Positions 11,149 to 23,704 of a DNA stretch of 64,000 bases are shown here, one piece after another (positions within the stretch are counted from its first letter, which is position 1; each line of letters opens with the position of its first letter). Origin of the DNA: Archegozetes longisetosus. Taxonomy: Eukaryota > Arthropoda > Arachnida > Sarcoptiformes > Trhypochthoniidae. The stretch is taken from NCBI GenBank assembly GCA_018873245.2, contig JAEMBT020000004.1:1588573-1652572 (forward strand). Reading direction: 5' to 3'. The position numbers and the translations under genes were made by a program. Under the pieces are notes generated by a model. The model was not told the origin of the DNA. It did not search any database and worked only from the letters and a program-made list of their open reading frames with translations.

Positions 11149-13566
11149 TAGAGAGTAAAGCTAACCCAAACCCAACCCAACCCAACGGGTTTGGGTTGGG
11201 TTTGAGTTTAATATTTGATGGGTTGGGTTTGGGTTCAGTGTTTCGGGTTCGGGTTAGAAAATTTTATGGGTTAGGTTTTTCATTGAATTGATATAAAATA
11301 ACTTACATTTAAAACATTCATATAAAAGGTTAACTTTGTTGAACTTTAGATGAATAATCCTTTAGGATTATCAGTGCAGAAAACTTACACATTATATATA
11401 AAATGACTAGTAGGAAAGTTATACGCAGATTGAACCGGATTTGTGTCTTTGTTTATCCAAATAACAGTTCAATTTAAATATTTAATAGATGTTTAAAACA
11501 TTTAAAATGAGTGAAAGCATTGAAATTATTTCGGAAAATTCAAACGTTTCTAAAAAGTTAAATTTAATTAGTGATGATATAAAAAATAAAGATTTAATCC
11601 AAAGTTTAATTATTAAAAATAGTGATAGAATTAAATATGAAACTGTTAACTCTGAAAGCATTGGGTGGAAAAAATTTATTAAAGTTAAATTAGATAATCA
11701 AAATACTGAGTTTGCAAAGTGTAAATACTGTTCAACAATAATCAATTGTGGACCAAAATGCGGAACAAGTTCTTTAGATAGGCATAAATGTAAAGTTGAA
11801 ACATCTCAGCCTCCAATAACTAATCATTTAATCAAACTTTCTCCTATTGATGCTAAAACTAAAATTGCAAAGGCGTCAGCATTATTTTGCTCAAAGGATT
11901 TAAGGCCTTTTAATTTTATTGATGGTGAAGGGTTTCAATGTTTAGCTCAAGAATTAATCAATATTGGGGCAACTTATGGAAAAATAAATTTTAAAGATAT
12001 AAAGCCTTCAAAGAATACTATTTCAAATTATGTGCCTAAAATTTGTAATGAAATAGAAGACTCCGTAATAAAAAACATTGAAAATATTTCAGGAGCGGGA
12101 ATTACGTGTGACTTCTAGGTACATGATATTTATAAAACAAACTATTTAACAATTACCGCACAGTATATTAAATCAGGAAAATTAATATCAAGAGTATTAT
12201 CTACAATGCCTACAGAAGATAAGACGGCGAATACAACAAAATTAGAAGTAAATTATATAATGTAAAGGTTTGGATTGAATAGTGTAACTAAATATTACGT
12301 AACAGATAACGCTTCGGCTATGATTAAAGCTTTTGCTAATGATGATTAGATTTCATGTGCAGCTCATAATCTTAATTTAGTTCAGTTTCATTCATTTAAA
12401 AATTTAGGCAATAATTCTGTATTATGTAAAGTAAATTTGCTTATTGATAATTGTAAAGAACTTGTATCTTATACTAAAAGATCAGGTGTACAAAATTTAC
12501 TTTCTTTAACTTTAAAATAGTCAATTGATGTTCGGTGGGATAGTAAAATAATTATGTTAGAGTCAATTAAAGAAAATTATTCCCAGTTATCAACATTAAC
12601 TCAAAATAACTTAACTTTGTTTAATTTTCTAGAAAATATTAATGAAAGTTTGTTAACTGCATTGATTAACCTTCTGATCCCTTTTTTCACCCAAAGATTA
12701 GCATTATGTAAAGAATCCTCTCCAACGTTTCATTTAGTTTTACCTACTAAAAAGTCTTTATTAAAACATTGTCAAATTAAAGATAGTGATTCTATAAATA
12801 TTAAATCTCTTAAAGGAAAATTATCTGAAAATTTAAATAAGTATTTTAAAACCACTGAAACTCATTTTGCAGCGACAATGTTTATCCCGCGTGTAAATCA
12901 CTAAGAAATTTAGCTAAAAATATAATTGTTTCAAACCAAAGCATAACAACTACGATAGTTCCTAACTCTAATGTCGATGAATGTTTTAAAGATTTTTTAG
13001 AAGTTTCTTCTCAATTAGATACAAATAGTGATATCGAATCAAGTAATGCAGAAGTAGAAAAATATCTTAACAGTAGTGTTATATGCAGTTCTAAAATTAA
13101 TAATATTTTAGAGTATTGGGAGAGTGTTAAAATCGAGTATCCTCGACTTTATGTTGTTTCTAAAATCTTATTAGCCATACCGGCAACTAATCTTTCAAGT
13201 GAAAGAAATTTTAATTATGCTGGACTAACCTTAACAGATAATAGAGCCAATATTGAACCCAATAAAGTTGATAATATGCTTTTTATTAGGTCTAATTTTG
13301 ATTTGAAAAAGTAATTTCAGTTAAGTATTTTATAACTATTTTATTTAGAAAGTAAATTTTGTTTTCTTTAATAATGTATATTTATTTGTTTCATTGATTT
13401 ATAATAAAAGAATAAACTACTGTTTAAGTTTGAATAAATTAACCCTTGATTTTTTTGTGTTTGGGTTCATATTGGGTTTAAGTCTAAACATTCATGGGTT
13501 TGGGTTTAAGATTCAATGGGTCGGGTTGGGTCTGGGTCTGGAAAATGAACAATTTTTCACTCTTTA
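11149..13566 (+). mobile_element. Complete-length but decayed hAT transposon, 2418 bp
   Basis: The ends are tagagagtaaa (left) and taaagagtgaa (right, reverse complement), matching at 9 of 11 positions. A perfect 8-bp target duplication, gtttcaat, flanks it at 11141-11148 and 13567-13574. Both subterminal regions carry dense acccaa/gggtt repeats (about 11165-11275 at left, 13440-13545 at right) in opposite orientation, probably transposase-binding arrays. The interior holds a single broken transposase gene. The exact ends and duplication show that it arrived by normal hAT transposition and has decayed in place. Confidence 0.9.
11489..13314 (+). pseudogene. Broken hAT transposase
   Basis: The reading begins at 11489 (a second ATG is at 11507) and ends at TAA 13312-13314. 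It has an N-terminal BED-type zinc finger (GWKKF, then a CKYC knuckle, GTSSLDRHKC), a central RNase H-like region with YVTDNASAM and CAAHNLNL motifs, and a C-terminal hAT dimerisation domain (IPATNLSSERNFNYAGLTLT). It is interrupted by several in-frame stops (at about 12116, 12262, 12346 and 12518) and by a frameshift near 12890, inside the usual DPR-like motif. No functional product is expected. The C-terminus is close to the fragment at 1841-2098, so the two elements are related but not the same family. Confidence 0.9.
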
Positions 13567-13574
13567 GTTTCAAT

Positions 13575-14059
13575 ATCGATATCATGTATATTATCGCAAA
13601 CATACCAATCGAGTACAACGCCTATTGCAATAGCTGACAGTGTTATCAGAGTTTCGTATGCTTTGTATGAATTCGCGATCTAATTTAAGCAAGTGATAAC
13701 CAATTTCATACCCGGCCGGCTTTAGTATCTAGAGCTTGATTGATCTCATCGAAAAATCGGAGACAACATTATTTATTCTACTGACTTTAAATCTCTTAAT
13801 ATTGTATTAAAAGCTGAAAAAGTAATGAGAATTCTATTGAGATGATATTTAGTTTCCCGAAAATTGGATAAAAATTTGATTAAAAATTCAAATATTTATG
13901 AACGAAGCGGTTTCAAAACTTGCTGAGTCATGACTATTTTAAAGTAAAAAATTATCTGTTGGTTTGTCACCTCATGTGACGATACCAGATCCTGAATAAA
14001 TTAAGTTTAAAAATCAGATTTTGTTTCGATAGGTTTGACGAAAACTATCCATCTACTTA
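13575..14059. other. Intergenic spacer between two transposons
   Basis: AT-rich sequence between the hAT element and the Tc1/mariner remnant. No gene or repeat was recognised. Confidence 0.4.
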
Positions 14060-14061
14060 TA

Positions 14062-14801
14062 CGCTTAGTGCAAAAATATCCGTGTTTAGTTTTTGGTAAA
14101 TTAATATAAGGCTAAGAGACGAAAATTGAAAATTCTTTCTCGAATATTTTATTCATAATTTCTTTTATCATAATTTCCCAATTTTAATGTCTAATTGATA
14201 ATTCTAATGTCTAAGATTTAGCTGCTATAACATTTTCTAATCGCTGTGGTATTGAATTGATAAATGACTTCGATGTTGAGTGACCAATATTTGCCCATAC
14301 TTCCAAAACTAATCGCTTAAATGCTTTCGAACCAACTGGATCTTTTTGCTCAATGATTTTCTTCATCATCCAGTTGTCCATTTCGGGTGGTGATATGCGA
14401 GTTGCATTATCCTTCTCATATCATTTGCAGTAAGCTTTCTTGGTCTCCCTGCGCCTTTAGCATTATCAATGCCTCTTCCTTGATCAAATCGTTTTAAATT
14501 GTCACGAATTGTAGTTTTAGGTATGTTGGTTTTTCTGTGTAATTCTTGCGTATCAAGAACACCGTTATCATAGAGAATTTTGAGACAATTTCTCTTGTCT
14601 TTTAAACTCATTTTCAAGCAAAGTGTAAACACAAATAGATTATCTATAACATGCTCGATTTTATGCATTTAATACTCGTTTTTATAGAGAATTACCTCCT
14701 TATTAATTTTGTGAAAGTTTTATGTTTCTATCTATTGTATATTTTCTTTAATTAAAGTTTTATATATAACCCGCGCAGCACGAATATTTTTGCATTTAGT
14801 G
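14062..14801 (-). mobile_element. Internally deleted Tc1/mariner element, 740 bp
   Basis: Terminal repeats cgcttagtgcaaaaatatc (left) and cactaaatgcaaaaatatt (right, reverse complement) are flanked by TA at 14060-14061 and 14802-14803, the target duplication of the superfamily. The minus strand encodes the transposase N-terminus (about 14668-14380): a paired helix-turn-helix region with TNIPKTTIRDNLKRF and the GRPRK linker. A jump then leads to the extreme C-terminus (WANIGHSTSKSFINSIPQRL, about 14300-14220). The catalytic middle is missing, as in many deletion derivatives. The element is not autonomous. Confidence 0.85.
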
Positions 14802-14961
14802 TACTAAATAATAAATCAAATAGATGCTGCAAAGGATAAAATGGTGAAAAATTTACTATTTTCCTGATTATGTCTACGCTTAAAAAGAATTACGTCCACT
14901 TTTCAATTTATTACAACTTAATCAGTTCGAACACTCCCATTAGAAATAATACAATGAGGAT

Positions 14962-17105
14962 TTATAGATAAGCATCAGGCCTATAACTACGATAGAAGAC
15001 AATGTAATAACCCTCAATACGCGTTATATCAGGTGTCGGATCGTTAAATTATAATAATTAAGTCTAGTGATATTCTCATTCGAAATATTAAGCATTCGAT
15101 CAAAGAGGAAGAAGCTGCCAGTTTTAGAGGCAATAAGAACGAAGTGATAGCACCGATCAGAACATTGATTGGAACAATCGCTGGTCTATCAACAGGTGTT
15201 AAAATTTCGGTTTAAGATGTTTTGTTCGCACTTGGAGTTACAAGTTTTGATAGTAATTATGATAAACCTATAGATCCAGTACTTGCTATGACTTTTGCAG
15301 ATCTTTGGGAATCTGGAGTTTCAGAAAATTCTGATGACAAGACTCACTATAGTAGTATAAGAGGTGAATGAGCTTCGATTACTTGTGCGATTCATTATGG
15401 TTGACGAGTTCGTTAATATGAACAAGTGAACAAATGCAGAAATTTGTGGAAGAATTAATAACTATTTAATCGGAGAAGTTCTGAAAAATACATATATTAA
15501 TGATCTGAAGTTGAGATTGAGTACAATTTCAAGAACTTATTATTCGAAATCTAGAATTTAGAAAGCAAATTCATTAGCTGTTAATTATTATGATAGAACT
15601 TTATAATTGAGTGACCATGATTTTACGATACTGTTCCATCAACCATATAGCCCGTAATCCAAGTGCAAGTCTTTTACGAGAGTTTGCTAAACGCTCTGCT
15701 ATGTACTCAAAAATTAGGTATAATTTTAAGTCTATTCTAATGTTTTCAGTTCGTATGGAAAACAATTTAGATTTCTATTCTGCATAGAGTCCAATAATTT
15801 CGCTGGTTATTGCGATAAACTAGGTGGTAGTTTTGATAAGAATGCTCCGTGTGAGACCCCATCCGATGTCATATTTGTTATCGATAGTCAAAGTGCTGAT
15901 AAATTACAAATTACAAATTTCTACAGGCGTTGTTTCATCAAATTCTGAAAACTTAAGTAATAACGTGTGAACACTAATTAATGAGACTGAGTAAACTATT
16001 GAATAGCTACGCTATTTTTGGGTCGATTTAAACGAACTATGAGTCAAATTGTAGCTTAGATTCTATTTATTGTTTAGCATATTTTTATTCTTTGAAATTA
16101 TCTTTCAAATAGAATATGGATCAATTAAAAAAAGATAGTAAAGAAAAATGTTTGGCACTTTCTACAAAGCAAATAGAGAAAAGGGTAAACTATTGTTAAT
16201 TACTTTAAATCAATCAATATCCGAAAAAGTACTACATATCGGATTATCGAAAGAGTAGACAATAGTTTACCATTAAAAAAGGCTAAAGGTCAAGGACGGA
16301 AAACGATAAAAATGCCCAAAAACTTTGTTGAGTTCATCGCGGTCGTATTGGCGTTACAAAGACAAAAGTAGCAAAAAAGTTCAAAATAAACCAGACATAT
16401 ATTGCAGAACCAATAAAATTTTGCCAAATCAAGCGATTTTAGCGTAAAACTAGACCCAAAGTTACAGAGAAGCAAAAGATTTTACAGAGCATCAAATTGA
16501 ATAAAATGAGACGCACTATCGCTAAGCCTTCAACAAAAGTGCAAATCGTAATCGACGACGATTTTCACTTCCTGGTCAATTCCCGACATATTTTCCAATC
16601 CGAGACAAGAAATACTCGACAAATAATAGTTTCATTGCCTTCGATATCGAAAACGTCGAACCCAATGTACAAAAAGCCTGAGAAACTGACCCCATCGATG
16701 TGCCAAACTTATATGAGAGACATCTTGTCAAGAATCAGAATTGCTGCCGATCAAGGCGTTCAATCATTAATTGATCGATACATTTTGATTGTCTAATGTC
16801 TAGTCTTTGGTTAGCATTAGTTGAATTTAAAAAATTTATCTTGAGAATTTAAATATTAAATTTCGAAAGAAGTCTCATTAATTAGTGTTCACACGTTATT
16901 TGAAGATAAGGTGGAACTGTTCCGATATTCTTTAAATTCTACTGAAAAAATAACGTAAACTCTGCAATTCAATCTACTGTTCGATTCTTCGGGTTGGGCT
17001 CTAGTGGCAGTTACACTCAATAGCACTGACGCTGGATGTTCTTCTCGTAGAATAAATATATGTAATGCGATATGGACTTCAAATACTTATGATTTTCTTT
17101 GCATG
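14962..17105 (+). pseudogene. Decayed partial copy of the 811-aa secreted protein gene
   Basis: Plus-strand DNA here matches the gene at 3858-6981: the middle of exon 2 (from the AYNY/RRQ region at about 14977), the end of exon 2 with the start of intron 2, exon 3 (about 15800-15958, then 16899-17060) and the start of intron 3. Matching intron sequence is kept, so it arose by DNA duplication and not by reverse transcription. Many stops and indels break it. Exons 1, 4 and 5 were not seen. A Tc1/mariner element (15963-16896) splits exon 3. Relative to the intact gene, this copy is inverted. Confidence 0.85.
15963..16896 (+). mobile_element. Tc1/mariner-family element inserted in the pseudogene, 934 bp
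   Basis: The ends are 26-bp inverted repeats that match exactly, beginning acgtgtgaacactaatta. TA flanks both sides (15961-15962 and 16897-16898). Removing the element and one TA restores the exon 3 sequence seen in the intact paralogue, so the insertion point is certain. The interior is a broken plus-strand mariner-type transposase: fragments include an HTH-like VTKTKVAKKFKINQTYI, a DDDFHF motif corresponding to the first catalytic Asp region, and a C-terminal RIRIAADQGVQSLI segment. Stops and deletions make it inactive. At 934 bp it is shorter than autonomous mariners (about 1.3 kb). Confidence 0.9.
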
Positions 17106-17460
17106 AAGCATTTACTGTCTTGTGCACGCTTTTGAAAATTTTATACATCGAAAGAACACAAGTCCTATTGAATACCTTAATGAGAAAATTCATTACTCAT
17201 TACATTCATGAGACAAGTGGTGATTCTTATCTGATAATACTTTATTTATAAACTTTAATATTTTTGGCTATAAAAATTTTAACAAGAATTTGATTGTGAA
17301 CGAACTTATGACTAGCATTGATTACTTATTATTTCAATAAAATTTCAATTTTCTAGAAGCTCTTTCGTCATCTAAATTTCTGAAAAGCGTGAAGCAGTCA
17401 ATTTTTCATATTTAAGGTAGTATTTATAGTTTTGGCAATAGAAAGCATTCAGTCAAAGGC

Positions 17461-17938
17461 ACAGTAGGGAGCTTTTGGCTTGTATTTCAACTTAATAGTA
17501 ATTTTGATAAGACTTACAGATCTAATATAAAGTCTTTATCACATAATCTAATATGCTCACTAATCATAGAAAATAATTTTATTTTATCTTTAGTCAATCA
17601 TTTTTTCTCTTAGCTCATGCTCAAATTCAGTCGTAAATGTATAATAAATTCTTCAATAAATTTTAATTTTCAAATACAATTTTGTGCTAGAACAATATAG
17701 CAGCACATTTTCACAAAATCGTATTTGAAATTAATAACCTATAGAATTTATCATACAGTATTTTGTGACTGAATTAAAGCCACGCTTCAAAGAGAGAGCT
17801 AACTAAAGAAAATAAAATTATTTTCTATGAATAGTAATTTTGTGAGATTTTCATTTGTGATAAAGACTTTGTATAAAATTTGTAAGTTTATTAAAGTTAC
17901 TATTAAGTTGAAATATAAGCTGAAAAAGCCCCTACTGT
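17461..17938. repeat. Near-palindromic foldback MITE, about 478 bp
   Basis: The left arm (17462 to about 17690) and right arm (about 17710-17937) are reverse complements over almost their whole length with almost no loop. Examples are the cttaatagta tracts near both ends, the paired agaaaataattttatttt tracts, and the centre gtgctagaac...gtgctgc. The outer ends are acagtaggg-like. No target duplication could be assigned and there is no coding capacity. Confidence 0.75.
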
Positions 17939-19779
17939 ACTGAAAGTAAACTTCAATTTCCGAAAATGTTAAGATGAAACACGACTTTAAAACTTATTAA
18001 CTAAATATTGAATGGTTCGCAATTATCTGCCATTTCTGAAGGTCTATAAACACAACCCTTAACTTCACAAAATTGTGAAATCTTTCCCTTCCTAATCATG
18101 TCTATGCACTCAATAATCCATTTTTACTATATTCGTGATATAATCAACAGAGCATATAATTAACAATTTATGCATAAACAGTATATTATGTTTACATAGG
18201 ATTGATCACATCTCTCAATCTTTTACCTAAATTTTTTCTGAATCCAAGGGTTATCGGAACCTCAAGATTAGGTCACACTTAAAAATTTAAATGTTTATTA
18301 GATTTGCAATAAAACTGTTTAATCAGTTGTGCGTCATTCCACAACTCAAATAATGCTATTTCTCCTCTACTAACCAATGGTAATAATTGAGTATTTATCA
18401 TATGAGTATTCTTTATTATCGATTATTCTCTTCCATACTCTCCCATTCTCTTCAAATTCGCTATCTTTGAAAAAATATAGAATAAAATGATAAAAATATA
18501 TTCTCTGCTCATAAAAACTTAAGAAATGCAAAATATTTAGTTAAAAAGTATAGAAAATGTTTTTGATAAAATAAAGATTTACTTCAAAAATGATTGGACA
18601 ATAGTTGCTGCATGCACTACCGGTGTTATATGTTCAGCATCTGTTAAATGTTGTAAAGTACTGATTCTCTCGATATCGGGACTAACTGTTAATTCGACTT
18701 CAACATGAGAATTAATATAAATACATATAACGGTGTACCATAAATTAAAATAACAGATCATTACTGTCGCTGTGTCCGGAAACCCGCTTTTGATATGGGT
18801 TAAAAGATTTGGAATCGTTTCATAAAACAAGTTTATGTTTGAATATTTTAATCGCTTTAATTTTGCAGAGTTCTAATCAAGTTTCAGATACAGGATTGCT
18901 CACGAATTTTATTTTCAAAATCCTCTCTTTTGTTGACATTCAGATGAATTTTCTTGAAAACAATTGCAGTTGTTATAGCTAGCGAAACTAAAATTCGAGT
19001 TGGTTTTTCAACGTTCAATAATAAGTTGTTTTATAATCGTTTTGCTTAGTATGCTAGTTATAATAGCATATGGAGTTTTCGTTAGTATTTCCGAATACGA
19101 CATAGCAAGGGATCTTTCATACGTCATATCGAAAGATGTTATGGACATATCAAATTCCTGTTAATTAGCTCAGCGTAAGTCTTCATTTTAAAATACACTC
19201 AAACAACTTAATGAAATTTTGCGTTTTTGGCTAATATTCTCATAATTTCCATACAGCTATCATTTAATCTTTAGTACCATATCCATAACCATCTGATAAT
19301 TCGACCAGATTATAGCCTAAAATTATATAATTTATTAATAAATGAAAAAATTTTCTGTGGACTATAGTAACCTAATATTCAAACGTTTAGTCATTAATTG
19401 TAGGAATTGCCTCGTAATTCCAATCATAATTAGCTCTCCATTGGTCGAATTTTTTAGCTTCGTCACTGAATTCGAGTTTTATCAGAATTCGAGCCTTAGT
19501 GCTAAAAATAAATTATAAATCATACTCACAGTTATTGCTCTTATTTTCAGATGCATTTCGATAAAAAATCAGGAACGAATTGTTCAAATAAATTTAGTCT
19601 AGAATAGTTATTCTAATATTTACTTTCCTCTTAACTATTTGTTCATTGCTAATTTGTTGCTATTCACTGCATGCATGAAATATGAATGTGGAAATATTGC
19701 TCAACTATTCTTTCATACGTGTGCCAGACCTTCCGGATTTGACGGGAGAATCTCAAGCGATTTCTCTGCTCTTCTGACT
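17939..19779. other. Intergenic with one unassigned open frame
   Basis: No supported gene. On the minus strand, 18830-18579 is open for 83 codons and ends in TAA after a polar, non-repetitive stretch (SPDIERISTLQHL...). It could be a terminal exon, but it lacks an ATG start, no partner exon was found and no family is recognised. Confidence 0.3.
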
Positions 19780-20111
19780 GGTTAAATATGAGTTTTAAGG
19801 GTCTAGTAAAAAGCATTCTATTCGATTCTACCGACCAGGGATTATGAATATATAATTCTTTTAAAAGTTAGTTTCTGCAATTCAAGATCTCAAAGTTCGA
19901 AATTTCTGGTTACAAATTACTTTGAAGGGTGGAAGGAATTGTCTAGATCTATAGGGGCTTGAAAGTGGTATAATTAACTTCGAACATTGAGATCGAATAT
20001 CTCAGATTGCGGGAACTAACTTTTAAAGCAAATTATATATTCATGATCCTCGAGGTCAGGAGAATCGAATAGAGTGCTTTTTTACTAGACTCTTAAAACC
20101 CATATTCAACC
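19780..20111. repeat. Foldback repeat, about 330 bp
   Basis: Arms at about 19780-19925 and 19965-20111 are imperfect reverse complements. Shared tracts include tttaagggtctagtaaaaa, ctattcgattct, tatgaatatataatt and ttttaaaagttagtt. The spacer is about 40 bp. There is no coding content. It is probably a MITE of unassigned family. Confidence 0.75.
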
Positions 20112-21447
20112 AAAATCTATTCTAAATTCCTTTTTTCAAAGCTTGAGTTGTTATTTGACAATTTATGTAAAAATACTCAAACTCTCATGAGATAATATCT
20201 AAGATAATTATGAGAAATCTCTTATTTTTAGATACTTTATCGAAAATATATTACTTGATCTCCCTTTAAGAAATATTTTTCCTGCTTAAGTTGTGCTGGA
20301 CTTGGCAATCGTACTTTTTCATGGTAACTAAACTGAATGTTCAACACATGATAACGCAGTCAATTTTGGAATTCAATAATCGACTATAACTTGACCTCAT
20401 TACAACTAATAGATGATAATAATTATTACAAGAGAACTATTATTGTTATAGTCATGGAAAAAATGATCTTTTTATACATCAAGCTAATTATATACTAAGT
20501 TGAATATTCGATAACCTTTACTTTAATTGTATTGAAATGAAACAAAAATTTAATATTATTGATTCTCTTTAATTGATGACGAAGTAAATAATTCTTGTTA
20601 TGAAAATTAAATTTAACAATAAATTTTGCATTTCAAGGAAATTTTTTTAAACATAAAAATTTCTTTATTGAGAATAAACTGATTACCATCGGACTTTATT
20701 AGAGATGCAGTCAAATAAACGTAATTTTAATTGATGCGTATGTTAGTATTGAATTCTAGCTAGATTTCTAGCGAGTCATAAATCATTTAACACATTAGTT
20801 TTGATTAGGTTTCCCTCTAATAGCAGTTTCTGCAATTTATTCATCGCACATATTTCCGCATATTTTTAAATACTTCAAAAACTCTCTATTAATAAATTAG
20901 ATTTTTATTAGGACTTATCCATGTAATGAGCACGTAGTTATAGGGGAGTCAGCTAAGAGTGTGCACCATGTATAAAATGCCATGAGAAAGTTCTCAAAAA
21001 TGCGTACAGGAAGGGATCTCAAAGTTGACCTATTTCGTAGGCGCTATATGATGAATCCTTAACTATATTTTTTATAAGAATAAGATGCCTCTGATGTACT
21101 TAAAAATATGCGAGCATATAAGATGTTAACGAATTTCGAAAAACTGCAAATAAAAGAAAGTCTAATCAATACTTATGTGCTAAATGATTTGAGAAATATT
21201 TTGGATTATAAGATTAAACTTAAATAAGCTTTCTTGATTTCTAAAGTGAATGGACACCTATTCATATTTTAAGAGGATCAAAATGATGGTGAAGATTTAG
21301 GATTTTGACTCATATGCAAAGTGCTATCCATCAAATTACTAATAAACGTTGATCACATTTCACTTATTTTACTTTGATCATAGACAAATGCTAAAAAACT
21401 TGAAGGTATTGAGTGTTCATCCTCAGTATAGTCATTTCACAACAGCA
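20112..21447. other. Intergenic, no gene seen
   Basis: AT-rich spacer without recognised coding, RNA or repeat features. Confidence 0.4.
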
Positions 21448-21955
21448 TAGTGTTCCCAGGCCATTTCGTCGCTAAACTTGAGAACTTACAAAAAATGCCA
21501 ATTTTCGCCCTGAGTTCGCCTTGAGATTAGTAAATAAAATAAATAATAATGTAACATATTTTAACTAGTAATCTGTTTATTAATTAAACGCTTTACAAAG
21601 CAAAATTTTATTATTTAGAAAATCTATATTTTTGCTGTGATTTGGCTGCAGTAATACAACTTTTGTTATCCTTTTGTTATCAAATCATAGCTTTTGATGC
21701 AAAAATTTCCACAAAACTATTTTAATAATTAGATTCTATGTATAAACATATTCTATGCACTAACCCATTATTGTTAGTATTGATTGCTTATCATAAGTGA
21801 CATTAGTTTACAGTTTAGTGCATAATATGCATCGAGTTTTTTGCCAAAATTTTAACTTGAGATTCTATTCTCAAGTTATATGACCCAACTTGAGGCCTGA
21901 GATAGACCTCAATAACTTGAGAATCAAGCTGAAAACTTGAGACCTGGGAACACTA
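21448..21955. mobile_element. hAT-type MITE, 508 bp
   Basis: Terminal repeats are tagtgttcccaggcc (left) and tagtgttcccaggtc (right, reverse complement), 14 of 15 identical. An 8-bp target duplication with one mismatch flanks it: caacagca at 21440-21447 and caacagcg at 21956-21963. Subterminal acttgag/ctcaag motifs repeat near both ends. No transposase coding was seen. Confidence 0.85.
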
Positions 21956-21963
21956 CAACAGCG

Positions 21964-23704
21964 TGCAATAGAACTTAAGGCTGTTTTAAATTTGAATTCT
22001 ATGCTCATTGTTGGCCGTAAACTTTTTTGTAGCTCTACTTTATCTTTCTTGCTGTCACTCAGTCAAAAATAACAGTAGTGACCAGAATACCTAAAAACTA
22101 TTTAAAACAGATAAAAGATACTTTACTCTCACAGCATTGATGACTAGCCAATTTCGTACATTTGACCATACAAATTATCAGAATAGCGAATGCTTAGAAA
22201 CTTTAAATAGATTATTATCGTGAAAGTTAGATGTCATAAATTATTTCCACTTCAGACGATCAAGTCGATCATGAATTTAGTTTTTCTCCGAATTATAAGG
22301 AATTATAAGGATAGCTTTGAAAGAAAAATAGTTTGAAAGATAAATTCATAAAGAAGTTTGTTATGGAGATCAAGTACTCTCTTACCTATAAAATTAAGAA
22401 TTTATAGGTTTTTGACAGTACGTAGATTGATTTTAATTCTTCTCAAACTGTCGCGAAGACGATCTTATTTGTTATAGTATTTATTGCAAGGGAGAATAGG
22501 AGAAATCGTGTAAATTGATTTTCATTCGTTTTATGAATATAGTAAACTTTATTCTTAAGTGAAATTATTGATTATTATATTTAATAATCAGGTTGAATTT
22601 CGAAAAAATTTCGATATAATGCTAGGTTAATGCACATAGTTTGATCATCAACGACAACAATGAAGATGAAGAACTCCGACGGAACAAATTAGATCTCAAC
22701 TCATGAATAAAATATAAACATCTATGATAATAGCAAATATAAGATAATGTTTTCTCATCTTTAAACTGATTTGTTTAAAGTCTGAATTTTAATTGTGTTT
22801 GAATAATACTGGAATAGGGATCCCAACATTTCATCGGGTAAAAACTAATGAGAAAACCTTACGAGAAAACCCCTAAGACAATTTCGAGAATTGTTTTCAA
22901 TAAGTTTAAAATCAAAGGGGAGATCAAAAGTTAAATTTTAATCTGCAACTTTACGCCCGCTCTGGAGGCTGGACACATTGTCTCAAAGCTATAGAGTTTA
23001 TCTCATATTGAGATGGGAGAATAATTCAAAAATAATCAAGGCTTAAATTATTGCAAATATGTCCAATAGTTGAACAATTTTTGTTTCATGCTTACCTTTA
23101 GATCTGGATTGAAGTCTTTCAGAAAATGTTTTATCTTCTAGTTCTGAGATACGCGAATGTTCAAGATAAATGTATCAAATTTTATTTATCTTTATCTTTC
23201 ATTGATTTAAAAGAATTTTGGAAGATTAAAATTAATTTTTATAACTTATTTCTCTTACATATGATTGTTCTGCTACATGAACATAGACTCGATTGTTTTA
23301 TGTACACAATTTTTACAATTGGTTGTGATAAATGGATCTATGATTCACAAAATTGAGAGAAAGTTTTGAGAATAGATAGTGAAAAATTGAGTTTTTTTTT
23401 TATAATTTTACAAAGATATGAGAATATTTTCAATATTACGTCAGGAAGCTTTAAATGATTAAGAGTATTAGCTATTCTCCAAACGTTTAATTTTATCAAT
23501 GAAATCTTAAGATTTGAATTTAACCTCTAATTATTTGAGAAACGGCGCAGCTGACATAAAATTACAACTTTTATTTTGTTCATATTCTGAACATACATAT
23601 ACTAAGAACGAATTTATTTTACATCTAAGAGTCAACTATAAAGGATTTAATATTATGACAATTTCAAGTACGTATAAAATCTAACTTTACTAGTTGTGAA
23701 ATTA
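21964..23704. other. Intergenic upstream of the LRR gene
   Basis: No gene is supported. A 76-codon plus-strand frame at 23126-23356 is AT-rich and hydrophobic, and I do not consider it real. A tagggatccc sequence at about 22816 resembles a hAT end, but no partner end was found. Confidence 0.4.

Noticed and set aside
11165-11275. Telomere-like gggtt tract
   Set aside because: It lies inside the ends of a hAT transposon with a matching inverted tract at the other end, so it is not an interstitial telomere.
18579-18830. 83-codon minus-strand frame
   Set aside because: It has no ATG start, no recognised domain and no partner exon.
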